A stretch of DNA of 64,000 nucleotides from assembly GCF_029892285.1 (NCBI RefSeq), contig NZ_JARXVM010000009.1, forward strand, positions 159,941 through 223,940, in the 5' to 3' direction. Made by a program: the position numbers and the translations under genes. Below the pieces are notes generated by a model. The model was not told where the DNA came from. It saw nothing but the letters and a program-made list of their open reading frames with translations, and made no database searches. The stretch is from Rhizobium sp. SG_E_25_P2. GTDB taxonomy: Bacteria > Pseudomonadota > Alphaproteobacteria > Rhizobiales > Rhizobiaceae. Positions 27,960-37,378 of this stretch are shown here, piece by piece (the first letter of the stretch is position 1; the number at the start of each line of letters is the position of its first letter).

Positions 27960-27997
27960 AACTAAAAGCCGCGGCGTCATGGGTGAGCCGCGGCTTT
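27960..27997 (-). terminator. Terminator/attenuator between cyoD and the SURF1 gene
   Basis: On the minus strand AAAGCCGCGGC (27997-27987) pairs perfectly over 11 bp with GCCGCGGCTTT (27975-27965), followed by TTTTAGTTTGG. It starts 34 bases after cyoD and stops short of the SURF1 start, so most cyo transcripts should end here. Confidence 0.8.
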
Positions 27998-28030
27998 GAA
28001 GAGGCTTGTACGCCTGATGTCGCGGTCCGG

Positions 28031-28435
28031 TTACGGCACGTTGCGCATCATGTCCGGCGACATCGGCATCATGTTGGTGTTGAGGTGATGCATGACCCAG
28101 AGCGAGCCGGTCAGCGCGATCACCACCAGAAGCAGGGTGAAAACAAGCGCCATAAAGGTCCAGCCGCCTTCCGACTTCAGGTTCATGTGCAGGAAGTAGA
28201 TCATGTGGACAACGATCTGCACGACGGCGAAGCCCATGATCACGAGGCCGGCGGCGAGCTTGTTGTCGCCGAAGACATCGGCCATGACCACGTAGAAGGG
28301 GATCGCCGTCAGGATGACCGACAGGACGAAGCCCGTCATGTAACTCTTGAACGTGCCATGCGAGGCCTCGTGCCCATGGCTATGGGCGTGATGGGCTTCC
28401 ATGGCGTCCTCAGGTCCGTGAGAATGCGCGCTCAT
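28031..28435 (-). CDS. cyoD: Cytochrome o ubiquinol oxidase subunit IV
   Basis: A 134-residue small membrane subunit of the bo3-type quinol oxidase with three transmembrane helices. A His-rich N-terminus ([13 protein letters not shown]) is followed by [21 protein letters not shown], the central [16 protein letters not shown] and a last helix before the C-terminal Met-rich tail. Start is fixed by an ATGA overlap with cyoC; the longer frame to 28516 is an artefact of the overlap. Confidence 0.95.
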   Translation of the reverse strand: MSAHSHGPEDAMEAHHAHSHGHEASHGTFKSYMTGFVLSVILTAIPFYVVMADVFGDNKLAAGLVIMGFAVVQIVVHMIYFLHMNLKSEGGWTFMALVFTLLLVVIALTGSLWVMHHLNTNMMPMSPDMMRNVP

Positions 28436-29052
28436 CCGATAACTCCGATCAGGTAAACGAGGGAGAAGACGCCGATCCAGACGACGTCGAGGAAGTGCCA
28501 GAACATCGACAGGCACATCAGGCGACGCTTGTTCTCATGGATCAGGCCATGCATCGACACTTGCACCATCAGCGTGATCAGCCAGATGATGCCGAATGTC
28601 ACGTGAAGGCCGTGGGTGCCGACCAGAGTGAAGAAGGCCGACAGGAAGGCGCTGCGCTGCGGGCCGGCGCCTTCGTGGATCAGATGGTTGAACTCATAGA
28701 GCTCAAGACCGAGGAAGGCCGCGCCGAACAGGCCGGTTATGCCGAGCCAGAGCAGCGTGCCGCTCTTGTCGCCCTTTTCCATCCGGAGCATGGCGAAGCC
28801 ATAGGTGATGGAGGAGAACAGCAGCATGGCGGTGTTGATCGCCACCAGCGGCAGGTCGAAGAGATCCGCCGGCGAAGGGCCGGCCGCGTAATTGCGGCCG
28901 AGCACGGCATAGGTCGCGAAGAGGATCGCGAAGATGAGGCAGTCGCTCATCAGGTAGAGCCAGAAGCCCAGATTGGTGCTGTTCTCCGGATGATGCTCTT
29001 CCGTCAGGTAGAACTGCGGCTTATCGGTGGAGGCTTGAGTGTGCGCGCTCAT
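28432..29052 (-). CDS. cyoC: Cytochrome o ubiquinol oxidase subunit III
   Basis: A 206-residue membrane subunit with five predicted helices, homologous to CyoC. It shows [29 protein letters not shown] N-terminus, the conserved Glu-containing LGLELYEF and [14 protein letters not shown]. The last part [19 protein letters not shown] is typical of heme-copper oxidase subunit III. It is separated from cyoB by two bases and overlaps cyoD. Confidence 0.96.
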   Translation of the reverse strand: MSAHTQASTDKPQFYLTEEHHPENSTNLGFWLYLMSDCLIFAILFATYAVLGRNYAAGPSPADLFDLPLVAINTAMLLFSSITYGFAMLRMEKGDKSGTLLWLGITGLFGAAFLGLELYEFNHLIHEGAGPQRSAFLSAFFTLVGTHGLHVTFGIIWLITLMVQVSMHGLIHENKRRLMCLSMFWHFLDVVWIGVFSLVYLIGVIG

Positions 29053-29054
29053 GA

Positions 29055-31058
29055 TTACCCCTTGGCGGCCAGCAGCGCGGTGCGCTTGGCTTCGGTGTCG
29101 ATCACTTCATCGGCGGGGATGTAGTAATCGCGCTTGTAGTTGAAGGTGTGGCCGATCGACACCGCGAGGATGGCGACGAAAGACACGGCCGCGAGCCACC
29201 AGATGTACCAGATCAGGGCGAAGGCGAGGACGACGCTCAAACCGCCGAGAATGACGCCCGTGCCGGTGTTCTTCGGCATATGGATCGGCTTGAAGCCTTC
29301 CAGCGGACGGCTGTAGCCGCGGCTCTTCATGTCATACCAGGCGTCGCTGTCATGCACGACCGGCGTGAAGGCGAAGTTGTAGTCCGGCGGCGGCGACGAG
29401 GTCGACCATTCCAGCGTGCGGCCATTCCAGGGATCGCCCGTCACGTCGCGCAGTTCTTCGCGCTTGAAGAAGGAGACGACGATCTGGATCACGAAACAGC
29501 CGATGCCGGCGGCGATCAGCACCGCGCCAAAGGCGGCGATGACAAACCAGATCTGCAGTGACGGATCCTCGAACTGGCTGAGGCGGCGGGTGACGCCCAT
29601 CAGGCCGAGCACATAGAGCGGCATGAAGGCGAAGTAGAAGCCGATGAGCCAGAACCAGAAAGACAGTTTGCCCCAGAACGGATCGAGCTTGAAGCCGAAA
29701 GCCTTGGGGAACCAGAAGTTCACGCCGGCGAGCAGGCCGAATACGACGCCGCCGATGATCACGTTATGGAAGTGGGCGATCAGGAACAGCGAGTTGTGCA
29801 GCACGAAATCGGCCGGAGGAACGGCGAGCAGAACGCCGGTCATGCCGCCAATGACGAAGGTCACCATGAAGCCGAGCGTCCAATACATCGGCACTTCGAA
29901 GCGAATCCGGCCGCGATACATGGTGAACAGCCAGTTGAATATCTTCGCGCCCGTCGGGATCGAAATGATCATCGTGGTGATGCCGAAGAACGAGTTCACG
30001 CTCGCGCCGGCGCCCATGGTGAAGAAGTGATGCAGCCAGACGAGATAGCTGAGGATGGTGATGACGACGGTGGCGTAGACCATCGAGGCGTAGCCGAACA
30101 GGCGCTTGCCCGAGAAGGTCGAGACGACTTCCGAGAAGATGCCGAAGGCCGGCAGGATCAGGATGTAGACTTCCGGGTGACCCCAGATCCAGATGAGGTT
30201 GACATACATCATCGGGTTGCCGCCGAGGTCGTTGGTGAAGAAATTCGTGCCAACGTAACGGTCGAGCGACAGGAGCGCGAGGGTGGCCGTCAGGATCGGG
30301 AAGGTCGCGACGATCAGGATGTTGGTGCAGAGCGAGGTCCAGGTGAAGACAGGCATCTTCATCATGGTCATGCCAGGCGCGCGCATCTTGACGATGGTGG
30401 CGATCAGGTTGATGCCGGACAGCGTCGTGCCCACGCCCGCCACCTGCAGGCCCCAGATATAATAGTCAACACCCACGCCGGGGCTGTAATCGGCTCCCGA
30501 CAGTGGCGGATAGGCTAGCCAGCCGGTGCGCGCAAACTCTCCCACGAACAGCGAGATCATGATGATTGCGGCGCCTGCGGCCGTCATCCAGAAGGAGAAG
30601 TTGTTGAGGAAGGGGAAGGAGACGTCGCGCGCGCCGATCTGCAAGGGCACGACGAGGTTCATCAGACCCGTCACAAAGGGCATGGCCATGAAGAAGATCA
30701 TGATCACGCCATGGGCGGTGAAGACCTGGTCATAGTGATGCGGCGGCAGGAAGCCTTCATTGCCGTTGAAGGCGATGGCCTGCTGGCCGCGCATCATCAG
30801 AGCGTCGGCAAAGCCGCGCAGCAGCATGACGAGCGCCAGGATAACATACATGATGCCGATCTTCTTGTGATCGACAGAGGTCAGCCAGTTGCGCCACAGC
30901 ACGCCCCAGAGCTTGAAGTAGGTCAGGAGAGCGAGCATGCCCAGACCGCCGACGGCGACGCCGGCGAAGGTCATGACAAGGATCGGCTCGTGATACGGGA
31001 TCGCGTCCAGCGTCAGCCGGCCGAAAATGAGTTTCAGGAATTCAGGATCGGAAAACAT
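29055..31058 (-). CDS. cyoB: Cytochrome o ubiquinol oxidase subunit I
   Basis: The 667-residue catalytic subunit with about 15 transmembrane helices. Heme/CuB ligands are visible: [13 protein letters not shown] (low-spin heme His), [15 protein letters not shown] with the His-Tyr crosslink pair, [10 protein letters not shown] (two CuB His) and FHNVIIGG near the second low-spin ligand. Length and motifs match CyoB, the proton-pumping quinol oxidase core. Part of the cyoABCD operon; 43 bases separate it from cyoA. Confidence 0.97.
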   Translation of the reverse strand: MFSDPEFLKLIFGRLTLDAIPYHEPILVMTFAGVAVGGLGMLALLTYFKLWGVLWRNWLTSVDHKKIGIMYVILALVMLLRGFADALMMRGQQAIAFNGNEGFLPPHHYDQVFTAHGVIMIFFMAMPFVTGLMNLVVPLQIGARDVSFPFLNNFSFWMTAAGAAIIMISLFVGEFARTGWLAYPPLSGADYSPGVGVDYYIWGLQVAGVGTTLSGINLIATIVKMRAPGMTMMKMPVFTWTSLCTNILIVATFPILTATLALLSLDRYVGTNFFTNDLGGNPMMYVNLIWIWGHPEVYILILPAFGIFSEVVSTFSGKRLFGYASMVYATVVITILSYLVWLHHFFTMGAGASVNSFFGITTMIISIPTGAKIFNWLFTMYRGRIRFEVPMYWTLGFMVTFVIGGMTGVLLAVPPADFVLHNSLFLIAHFHNVIIGGVVFGLLAGVNFWFPKAFGFKLDPFWGKLSFWFWLIGFYFAFMPLYVLGLMGVTRRLSQFEDPSLQIWFVIAAFGAVLIAAGIGCFVIQIVVSFFKREELRDVTGDPWNGRTLEWSTSSPPPDYNFAFTPVVHDSDAWYDMKSRGYSRPLEGFKPIHMPKNTGTGVILGGLSVVLAFALIWYIWWLAAVSFVAILAVSIGHTFNYKRDYYIPADEVIDTEAKRTALLAAKG

Positions 31059-31101
31059 GGATGTCTCGTCCGTTCATCGAATGGGGCGCTGAGACGCCAG
31101 T

Positions 31102-32310
31102 TCAAGGATTGATCTGCGCGGGCGCAGGATCGTTGCTTTGCGGCTGGGCCCCGTCATGCGCGCCCTGGCTGGGCGCTGCTTCGGCGGGCGCCTGCTCGGG
31201 CGCGCCGGTTTCCGTTCCCTCCGGAGCCTCATGCGACTTGGCCGGTTTGCCGGTGGCGGGGAAGGTCGGGCTCAGTCCGTTCAGCGCCTCGGCGTCCTTG
31301 TGGGGTCCCTGGGTGAAATGGAACTTTTCGTAATAGTCCGTATAGCGGTTGTCGTAACGCAGCTGATCGCGCGAGACTTCCGGCTCCTTGCCGCCGCCGC
31401 CCATGCGGTCGATATGCATGACTTCGTCGACGCAGACCGAGCCGGGCGCGGTGCAGAGATTGACGATTCGGTGGAAGAGATCAGGTTGATAGCCGCTATA
31501 GTAGGTCGCGGGAACTTTTTCGCTGGGCTTTTCGAGCTTGAAGTAGGAATCCATGTTCAACATGGTTCCGCGTGACTTGACGGTGGCGACCCATTGGTCG
31601 AAGCCGTCATGGCCGAGCGCGTGGAACTTGAAGCGCATATGCGAAAAGCCCGAGCCGGAGTAATTGGCGGAGAAGCCTTCGAACACGCCTTCCTTGTTGA
31701 TGACGGCGTGCAGCTTGGTCTGCATGCCCGGCATCGCATAGATCTGGCCTGCGAGCGCGGGGATGTAGAACGAGTTCATCACCGATGTGCCGGTGATGGT
31801 AAAGCTGATTGGCCGATCGATCGGCGCTGCCAGCTCGTTCACAGTGGCGACGCCCTGCTCCGGATAGAAGAACAGCCATTTCCAGTCGAGCGCGACAACC
31901 TGCACCTCGAGCGGCTTGATGTCTGCCGGCACGGGGCGGTTGGCGTCGATCCGGTCCAGCGGACGATAGGGGTCGAGCTTGTGGGTCGAAATCCAGGTGA
32001 TGGCGCCGAGCGCGATGATGATCATCAGCGGCGCGGCCCAGATCACGACTTCGAGCCGCATAGAATGGTGCCATTCCGGGGCGTAGACGGCCTTGTCGTT
32101 GCTCCGGCGATAATGCCAGGCGAAATAGAGCGTCAGAATGATCACCGGAATGATGATCAGAAGCATCAACCCGGTCGACACCAGGATCAGATCCCGCTGC
32201 TGCATGGCAATGTCGCCCGAGGGAGACATGACGACCATGTCGCATCCTGCCAAAGCGAGAAGCATTGCCAGACCAAGGAGATGACAGGAAAACTTCAGCA
32301 GTTTTTGCAC
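31102..32310 (-). CDS. cyoA: Cytochrome o ubiquinol oxidase subunit II
   Basis: A 402-residue lipoprotein subunit with lipobox LAGC near residue 23 and two transmembrane helices, followed by a periplasmic cupredoxin domain. The CuA ligands of cytochrome c oxidases are absent (NYSGSGFSHMRF in that place), as expected for a quinol oxidase. About 80 C-terminal residues form a Pro/Ala/Glu/Gln-rich, probably disordered tail that makes it longer than E. coli CyoA (315 residues). The start codon is GTG. An FNR-type box lies 16-29 bases upstream. Confidence 0.96.
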   Translation of the reverse strand: MQKLLKFSCHLLGLAMLLALAGCDMVVMSPSGDIAMQQRDLILVSTGLMLLIIIPVIILTLYFAWHYRRSNDKAVYAPEWHHSMRLEVVIWAAPLMIIIALGAITWISTHKLDPYRPLDRIDANRPVPADIKPLEVQVVALDWKWLFFYPEQGVATVNELAAPIDRPISFTITGTSVMNSFYIPALAGQIYAMPGMQTKLHAVINKEGVFEGFSANYSGSGFSHMRFKFHALGHDGFDQWVATVKSRGTMLNMDSYFKLEKPSEKVPATYYSGYQPDLFHRIVNLCTAPGSVCVDEVMHIDRMGGGGKEPEVSRDQLRYDNRYTDYYEKFHFTQGPHKDAEALNGLSPTFPATGKPAKSHEAPEGTETGAPEQAPAEAAPSQGAHDGAQPQSNDPAPAQINP

Positions 32311-32325
32311 GTCACTCGAACCTCT

Positions 32326-32339
32326 TTGATTTATATCAA
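32326..32339. promoter_or_regulatory. FNR/FixK-type box at the cyoA promoter
   Basis: TTGATTTATATCAA is a perfect match to TTGAT-N4-ATCAA. On the minus strand the same bases contain TATAAA, a possible -10. Binding there by an FNR/FixK-type regulator in low oxygen would repress the quinol oxidase (inference). The rest of the 368-base gap up to 32678 holds a TGATCATGATCA palindrome (32626-32637) and a hairpin (32505-32531) without a T-run, but no gene. Confidence 0.72.
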
Positions 32340-32678
32340 GCCGCGCCTAAACCACACCAGGCGTTAACAAAATGCGGTGTCTTGTCGCATTGCGGAAGAA
32401 ATATCGCGCTGCCGCAAACTGCAAAATTCTAACATTGCGCGAGCTGGCCTTAATCGAAGGGCGAAAGCTGTATTTTTGAAACCCTGATGACAATCGTCAA
32501 GAAGCACGGGAAAACCATCGTTATTCCCGTGGGATAGCCAACCCGTAGACTGTGCATCTTTTTGCCCTCTAATGCAATTCTAAGTGAACTTTTTGGACTT
32601 TCGGGCCTTGATATCGCGGTGAACTTGATCATGATCATCTCGGGACGCTTTGTCACAGGAGCGTAGGAGGAGAGAAGA

Positions 32679-34031
32679 ATGAACACAGCATCGCAATATG
32701 ACGGCCCCTCGTCATCGGCGCTCGAACGCGACGCCCGACTCATCCATGACGACAAGCCGGTGTCGCCCGGCAGCATTGCGCTCGGCGTCGTGCTTGGGCG
32801 TATGTCCGAGTTTTTTGATTTCTTTGTCTATGGCCTGGCTTCTGTGCTGGTCTTCCCGCAGGTGTTCTTTCCGTTCGCGCCCGACCGGCTGACCGGAACG
32901 CTCTACTCCTTTGCGATCTTTTCGCTGGCCTTCATTGCCCGTCCAGTGGGGTCTGTGATCTTCCAGGCGATCGATCGCCGCTATGGGCGCGGCACCAAGC
33001 TGACCATCGCGCTATTCATTCTCGGCGGCTCTACCGCCGCAATCGCCTTTCTTCCCGGCTATGAATCGATCGGCGTTGCATCAATCTATCTTCTGGCGCT
33101 GTTTCGTCTGGGCCAGGGTTTCGCGCTCGGCGGCGCTTGGGATGGCCTTGCCTCGCTGCTCGCGCTCAATGCGCCTGAGAACAAGCGCGGCTGGTACGCC
33201 ATGATCCCGCAGCTCGGCGCGCCGATCGGCTTTGCGCTGGCGAGCGCGTTGTTCGGCTATTTCGTCGCCAATCTCGGCGACGCGGACTTCCTCAGCTGGG
33301 GATGGCGCTATCCGTTCTTCGTGGCCTTCGCCATCAATGTCGTGGCGTTGTTTGTCCGCCTGCGCATCGTGATGACGCCGGAATTCGGTGACCTGCTCGA
33401 AGAAAACGAGTTGAGCGCCGCGCCTATCAAGGATGTGCTTCGCCTGCATGGCCGCGACATCCTGATCGGCGCCTTCGTGCCGCTCGCGAGCTTCGCCATG
33501 TTCCATCTGGTGACGATCTTTCCGCTCAGCTGGATGAACCTCTATGGCGATCAGGCGATTTCCGACTTCCTCTGGGTCCAGGTCATTGGCGCCTTTGTCG
33601 GCGTGCTGATGGTGGTGGCTTCGGGCTTGCTGGCCGACCAGATCGGCCGCCGCAGCCAGTTGGGCATTGCCGCCGTGATCATCGCAGCCTTCTCGTTCCT
33701 CGGACCGAAGCTGCTGGGCAGCGGTTCGGCTGGCCATGACGCCTTCGTCATCATCGGTTTCGGCGTGCTCGGCCTGTCCTTCGGCCAGTCGACGGGATCT
33801 GTCTCGTCGCGCTTCACGCGCGGCTATCGCTACACGGGCGCTGCCTTCACCTCGGATCTCGCCTGGCTGGTGGGCGCCGGCTTTGCGCCGCTCGTCGCGC
33901 TCAGCCTCGCCGCCAATTATGGATTGGAATTCGTCGGCTATTATCTGCTGTCGGGCGCGCTCTGTACGCTGATCGCGCTTTACTTCAACAAGCTGATCGA
34001 GCCCGCCGACCGGCAGCGCAAGGCGCGCTGA
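32679..34031 (+). CDS. MHS-family MFS transporter
   Basis: A 450-residue metabolite:H+ symporter-type MFS protein with 12 predicted helices. The N-terminal GVVLGRMSEFFDFFVYGLASVL, FIARPVGSVIFQAIDRRYGRG and RLGQGFALGGAWDGLASLL are characteristic, as is the ProP/ShiA-like loop. GGAGGAGAG precedes the ATG. It is divergent from cyoA and shares the intergenic control region, a pairing I have seen in other rhizobial genomes. The substrate is unknown. Confidence 0.9.
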   Translation: MNTASQYDGPSSSALERDARLIHDDKPVSPGSIALGVVLGRMSEFFDFFVYGLASVLVFPQVFFPFAPDRLTGTLYSFAIFSLAFIARPVGSVIFQAIDRRYGRGTKLTIALFILGGSTAAIAFLPGYESIGVASIYLLALFRLGQGFALGGAWDGLASLLALNAPENKRGWYAMIPQLGAPIGFALASALFGYFVANLGDADFLSWGWRYPFFVAFAINVVALFVRLRIVMTPEFGDLLEENELSAAPIKDVLRLHGRDILIGAFVPLASFAMFHLVTIFPLSWMNLYGDQAISDFLWVQVIGAFVGVLMVVASGLLADQIGRRSQLGIAAVIIAAFSFLGPKLLGSGSAGHDAFVIIGFGVLGLSFGQSTGSVSSRFTRGYRYTGAAFTSDLAWLVGAGFAPLVALSLAANYGLEFVGYYLLSGALCTLIALYFNKLIEPADRQRKAR

Positions 34032-34053
34032 GCGCCAAGACCGAAGTCTCAAG

Positions 34054-34083
34054 CCGGCCGCCTTTGGGCGGCCGGTTCTGTTT
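34054..34083 (+). terminator. Rho-independent terminator after the MHS transporter
   Basis: CCGGCCGCC (34054-34062) pairs with GGCGGCCGG (34067-34075) around TTTG, followed by TTCTGTTT. It lies 22 bases past the stop codon and also abuts the end of the convergent DUF3429 gene. Confidence 0.82.
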
Positions 34084-34510
34084 ACGCCGTCAGCGCGAGC
34101 AGGGCATAAAAGGCGAGCACGATGGCGCTGATGTTGCACCGGAGCGCAAAATACCAATCGGGTTGCGCCTGAGCCCGGTGGATCCTCCAATCGAGACCGA
34201 GCATGGTCAGGAAGGCTGCAGCCTGCAACGCCAGCCCGAAGCCGAGAAGGCCTGGCGTAATCAGCGCCGCCCAGGCAGTGAGCGTGGCGATATTGCTCAT
34301 AACGAGCAGCGTTCGGGTGTCGGCGCCTCCGGCTTGCGCCTGCGACCACACGGTTCCCCCCATGAAGCCTGCGATGACAGCGCCATAGGCGAGAAAGGCG
34401 TTGATCGCCCAGTCTTTTTCGATTCCGAGACCGGCCATAAAAGCCAGGCCGGCAAACGGAATGCCGCCGCTATAGGTGAGCGCCTGTGTGAGCCGTTTTT
34501 CGCCATACAT
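34082..34510 (-). CDS. DUF3429 family membrane protein
   Basis: A 142-residue membrane protein with four to five hydrophobic segments, matching the DUF3429 layout (LTYSGGIPFAGLAFMAGL at the start; AFLAYGAVIAGFMGGTVWS). Function is unknown. I start at 34510, two bases after the renalase-like gene stop; the longer frame from 34597 would overlap that gene. It is the last gene of a minus-strand run. Confidence 0.82.
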   Translation of the reverse strand: MYGEKRLTQALTYSGGIPFAGLAFMAGLGIEKDWAINAFLAYGAVIAGFMGGTVWSQAQAGGADTRTLLVMSNIATLTAWAALITPGLLGFGLALQAAAFLTMLGLDWRIHRAQAQPDWYFALRCNISAIVLAFYALLALTA

Positions 34511-34512
34511 GG

Positions 34513-35490
34513 TCAGGTCTCCTTCAGCTTTTCGGCAATCGCCCAGGATAGTTGCTGCGCGCTCTGGAAGGCGCATTCCACCCTTCCGCCCAGGCACCAG
34601 TCGCCAGCGGCGGCAAGCCCCAGTTCAGCATCCATCAGAAACGGCGCGCCCAGCGGCGTTTCGACATTGGCGTAGCGCCAGCGATGCAGATCGCGATGCG
34701 GGGCGTCGGAAAAATCATGGCCAGTCAGGTCCGCGACGCCCGCGATGAGTTCTCGCGCGATCCAGTCGCGGTCTTCCTCGATATGGGCGTCGGCCCAATC
34801 ATTGCGGCTGTGAATGACGAGGCAGGGCGGTCCTTCGCGGCCGGGCTTTGCGCTGTTGAGCGCGATCCATCCGACCACCGGATGATGAGCGCGGATCGCT
34901 GAGGCGCTGAAATCGGGAGCGTGCTCAAGGCCGATCATCAGGGTGAAGCAACCACTCATGCGGACCTTTGAAAGCGCATCGTCATGCCCGAATTGGCTCG
35001 GCATGAGCCGCGCCGTTTGTGGTGCGGGCGCTGTTGAGATTACCCAGTCGAACCGGCCGGGCGTTCCATTCTTGTTGTCAATCAGCCGCCAGCCGCCATC
35101 GTCCCGTTCGAGACGCGCGATATCCATGTCGAGCCGGATATCAAGATCCTGGCTCAGGGCGCGTGCAAAACCATTCATACCTGGCGCGCCGACGAAACGC
35201 GCCTCTGTCGTCTGGGGCGCTCCGGGTCTGCGGTCATCAATGTCGTCCCGCCAGATCGCCACTCCTCCCGTGACAGCAAGCGTTGCGACTAGATCCTGAA
35301 AAGCCGGATCGCGCGCCGTGAAATACTGCGCTCCATGATCGAAGCGGAAATCGCCCCGGCGCCGTTCCGCCATGCGACCGCCGAGCCCCCTGCTCTTTTC
35401 AAAGACCGTGACATCGGCAAGCCCCTGAAGTTGGCGGGCAAGGGTGAGGCCGGCAAGGCCGGCGCCGATCACGGCGATTTTCCTGTTCAT
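34513..35490 (-). CDS. Renalase-like NAD(P)/FAD-dependent oxidoreductase
   Basis: A 325-residue flavoprotein. The FAD motif IGAGLAGLTLARQL is at residues 8-21, followed by VFEKSRGLGGRMAERR and FDHGAQYFTARDPAF. The C-terminal FAD block is LGLAAAGDWCLGGRVECAFQSA. This combination is typical of bacterial renalases, which oxidise off-isomer dihydro-NAD(P). It could also be a generic amine-oxidase-fold protein. It is 63 bases downstream of the metallo-beta-lactamase gene on the same strand. Confidence 0.85.
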   Translation of the reverse strand: MNRKIAVIGAGLAGLTLARQLQGLADVTVFEKSRGLGGRMAERRRGDFRFDHGAQYFTARDPAFQDLVATLAVTGGVAIWRDDIDDRRPGAPQTTEARFVGAPGMNGFARALSQDLDIRLDMDIARLERDDGGWRLIDNKNGTPGRFDWVISTAPAPQTARLMPSQFGHDDALSKVRMSGCFTLMIGLEHAPDFSASAIRAHHPVVGWIALNSAKPGREGPPCLVIHSRNDWADAHIEEDRDWIARELIAGVADLTGHDFSDAPHRDLHRWRYANVETPLGAPFLMDAELGLAAAGDWCLGGRVECAFQSAQQLSWAIAEKLKET

Positions 35491-35553
35491 GGACGTTCTT
35501 CTCCGCCGCGCGGCTGCGCATTGTTGCTTTTACGCTGCGGCGGCGTCGTGGGA

Positions 35554-36288
35554 TCAGGGCTTCAGGCCCTTTCCATCAAGCCATTCGCGGATGAGGTGCT
35601 TGAGCCGCGCGCCGTCGAAACTCGGAAAATGTCCGCCATGCACCAGCCGCACCGGCAGATCATGGAGCCGTTTCATCGAGGCGACATAGTGGTCGGGATT
35701 GGCGTGATAGGTGTCCTCGATCAACGGGCCGTCATAGACAATGTCGCCCGAGAGCAGCATTTCCGTGGCTTTCTCATAAAGCGCGATCCCGCCCGGGGAA
35801 TGGCCGGGCGTATGAATCACCTCGAAATGGCGATCGCCGAGATCGATGACGTCGCCGTCTTCGAGAATGCGCGTCGCTGGCGCGGCTTTGACCCCGTAGC
35901 ATTTCGAGCAATAGGGCTCGGGGGGCAAAGCGTCGAATATCTCGTCGGTCACATAGGGATCGGCAAGCGTGTTTTCCCGCGTCGGATGCGCGAGCAGATC
36001 AGCCTCTGCGGCGTGAACAGCCTTGCATTCGAATTCGTGATGGCAGCCGATGTGATCGAAATGGGTATGGCTGGCCACTGCGATCAGGTCGCGTTCACTC
36101 ACCAGCGGCACCCATTCCCTCAGCGACACCACGCCCATGCCGCTATCGACCAGCATGTCGCGATCTCGTCCGCGCACATGCCAGATGTTGCAGCGGTAGA
36201 ATTCCTGGATGAACGGTTCGGAAATCGCCGTGACGCCGTCGGCGAGCCTGCGGGTGGCGTACCAGTCTTCGGGCTTCACTCTTTTCAT
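35554..36288 (-). CDS. MBL-fold metallohydrolase
   Basis: A 244-residue metallo-beta-lactamase-fold enzyme. The metal motif SHTHFDHIG gives His74, His76, Asp78 and His79. Further metal ligands are in HTPGHSPGG and SGDIVYDG, and the distal His in LVHGGHFPSF. The start at 36288 is seven bases after the ABC ATPase stop, so it belongs to the polyamine-type transporter operon; the ATG at 36330 would overlap it. The substrate is unknown; the link to an importer suggests hydrolysis of the imported compound. Confidence 0.87.
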   Translation of the reverse strand: MKRVKPEDWYATRRLADGVTAISEPFIQEFYRCNIWHVRGRDRDMLVDSGMGVVSLREWVPLVSERDLIAVASHTHFDHIGCHHEFECKAVHAAEADLLAHPTRENTLADPYVTDEIFDALPPEPYCSKCYGVKAAPATRILEDGDVIDLGDRHFEVIHTPGHSPGGIALYEKATEMLLSGDIVYDGPLIEDTYHANPDHYVASMKRLHDLPVRLVHGGHFPSFDGARLKHLIREWLDGKGLKP

Positions 36289-36295
36289 ATGGACC

Positions 36296-37378
36296 TCATG
36301 CGGCGGGAAGAACGGCGATGGTGTCGGCATGCGCCGAAAGCGTCAGTCGATCGCCGCGTTTTGGCTCCGCCGATTGCGGCAGATGCGCGGTGATCACCGT
36401 ATCGGCGGAACGCATAGAGCGCAAATGGCAGCGCTGATGCGTTCCAAAGAAGGCCGCATCTTCGACCAACGCCTCGCCGAACTCAACGAGCGGGCCCTGC
36501 CCTTCTCCACGGAAATGTTCGGGCCGGATGACAAGCGATACCGATTGCCCCGCTTCGGGCGCGCCTGATGTGAAAGCGTCGCGCGGCAGAACATGGTGTC
36601 CCAGTGCAGTTTCGACGACCATCTCCACGCCATCGAGACCCGAAATGCGTCCATTGAGAATATTGGCCTCGCCCATGAAACCGGCGGCGAAAAGCGACCG
36701 GGGCTTGCGATAGATGCGCGAGGGCGCGCCGAAATCCTCGATCCGGCCCTTGTTCATCACCACGATCCGGTCCGCTATCGCCATGGCTTCTTCCTGGTCA
36801 TGGGTCACATGCACGAAAGTCGTGCCGACGCGTTTCTGGATCGCCTTCAATTCGTCCTGCATCTGCCGGCGAAGCTTGAGGTCGAGCGCGCCGAGCGGCT
36901 CGTCGAGCAGCATCACATCGGGATCGACGGCGAGCGCGCGGGCGAGCGCCACGCGCTGGCGCTGGCCGCCGGACAGTTCGTGCGGCTTCTTGCCGGCGGA
37001 GGATTTCAAGCCGACGAGATCGAGGAATTCAAGCGCCTTGGCATCGCGGCTCATCCGGTCTTGTCCCCGCATGCGCAGTCCGAAACCGACATTGGCGACG
37101 AGCGACATATGCGGAAAAAGCGCGTAGTCCTGGAAGACGGTGGTGGTTGGCCGCTTGGCGGGCGACACATGCGTCATGTTGCAGCCGCCGATATGGATTT
37201 CGCCTTCGCTCGGTTCGAGAAAACCGCCGAGAATGGAGAGAAGCGTGGTCTTGCCGCAGCCGGAGGGGCCGAGCAGAACAATGAATTCGCCCGCCTCGAT
37301 TTCCAGCGACACATGGTCCAGCGCAGTGAACTGGCCGAAGACGCGGGTGGCGTTGCGGATCGACAGATCGGCGGTCAT
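36296..37378 (-). CDS. Spermidine/putrescine-type ABC transporter ATP-binding protein (PotA-like)
   Basis: A 360-residue ATPase. Walker A GPSGCGKTT is near residue 38, then signature ELSGGQRQRVALARAL, Walker B DVMLLDEPLGALD and switch His in VTHDQEEAMAIADR. The C-terminal TOBE region includes VIRPEHFRG. It overlaps the downstream-reading permease by ATGA. With two permeases and a binding protein it makes a complete PotABCD-type importer; such systems also carry other organic cations, so polyamine is not certain. Confidence 0.93.
   Translation of the reverse strand: MTADLSIRNATRVFGQFTALDHVSLEIEAGEFIVLLGPSGCGKTTLLSILGGFLEPSEGEIHIGGCNMTHVSPAKRPTTTVFQDYALFPHMSLVANVGFGLRMRGQDRMSRDAKALEFLDLVGLKSSAGKKPHELSGGQRQRVALARALAVDPDVMLLDEPLGALDLKLRRQMQDELKAIQKRVGTTFVHVTHDQEEAMAIADRIVVMNKGRIEDFGAPSRIYRKPRSLFAAGFMGEANILNGRISGLDGVEMVVETALGHHVLPRDAFTSGAPEAGQSVSLVIRPEHFRGEGQGPLVEFGEALVEDAAFFGTHQRCHLRSMRSADTVITAHLPQSAEPKRGDRLTLSAHADTIAVLPAA

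Noticed and set aside
32505..32531. CACGGGAA...TTCCCGTG hairpin as a terminator
   Set aside because: No T-run on either strand, and it lies in a divergent promoter gap where no transcript needs to end.
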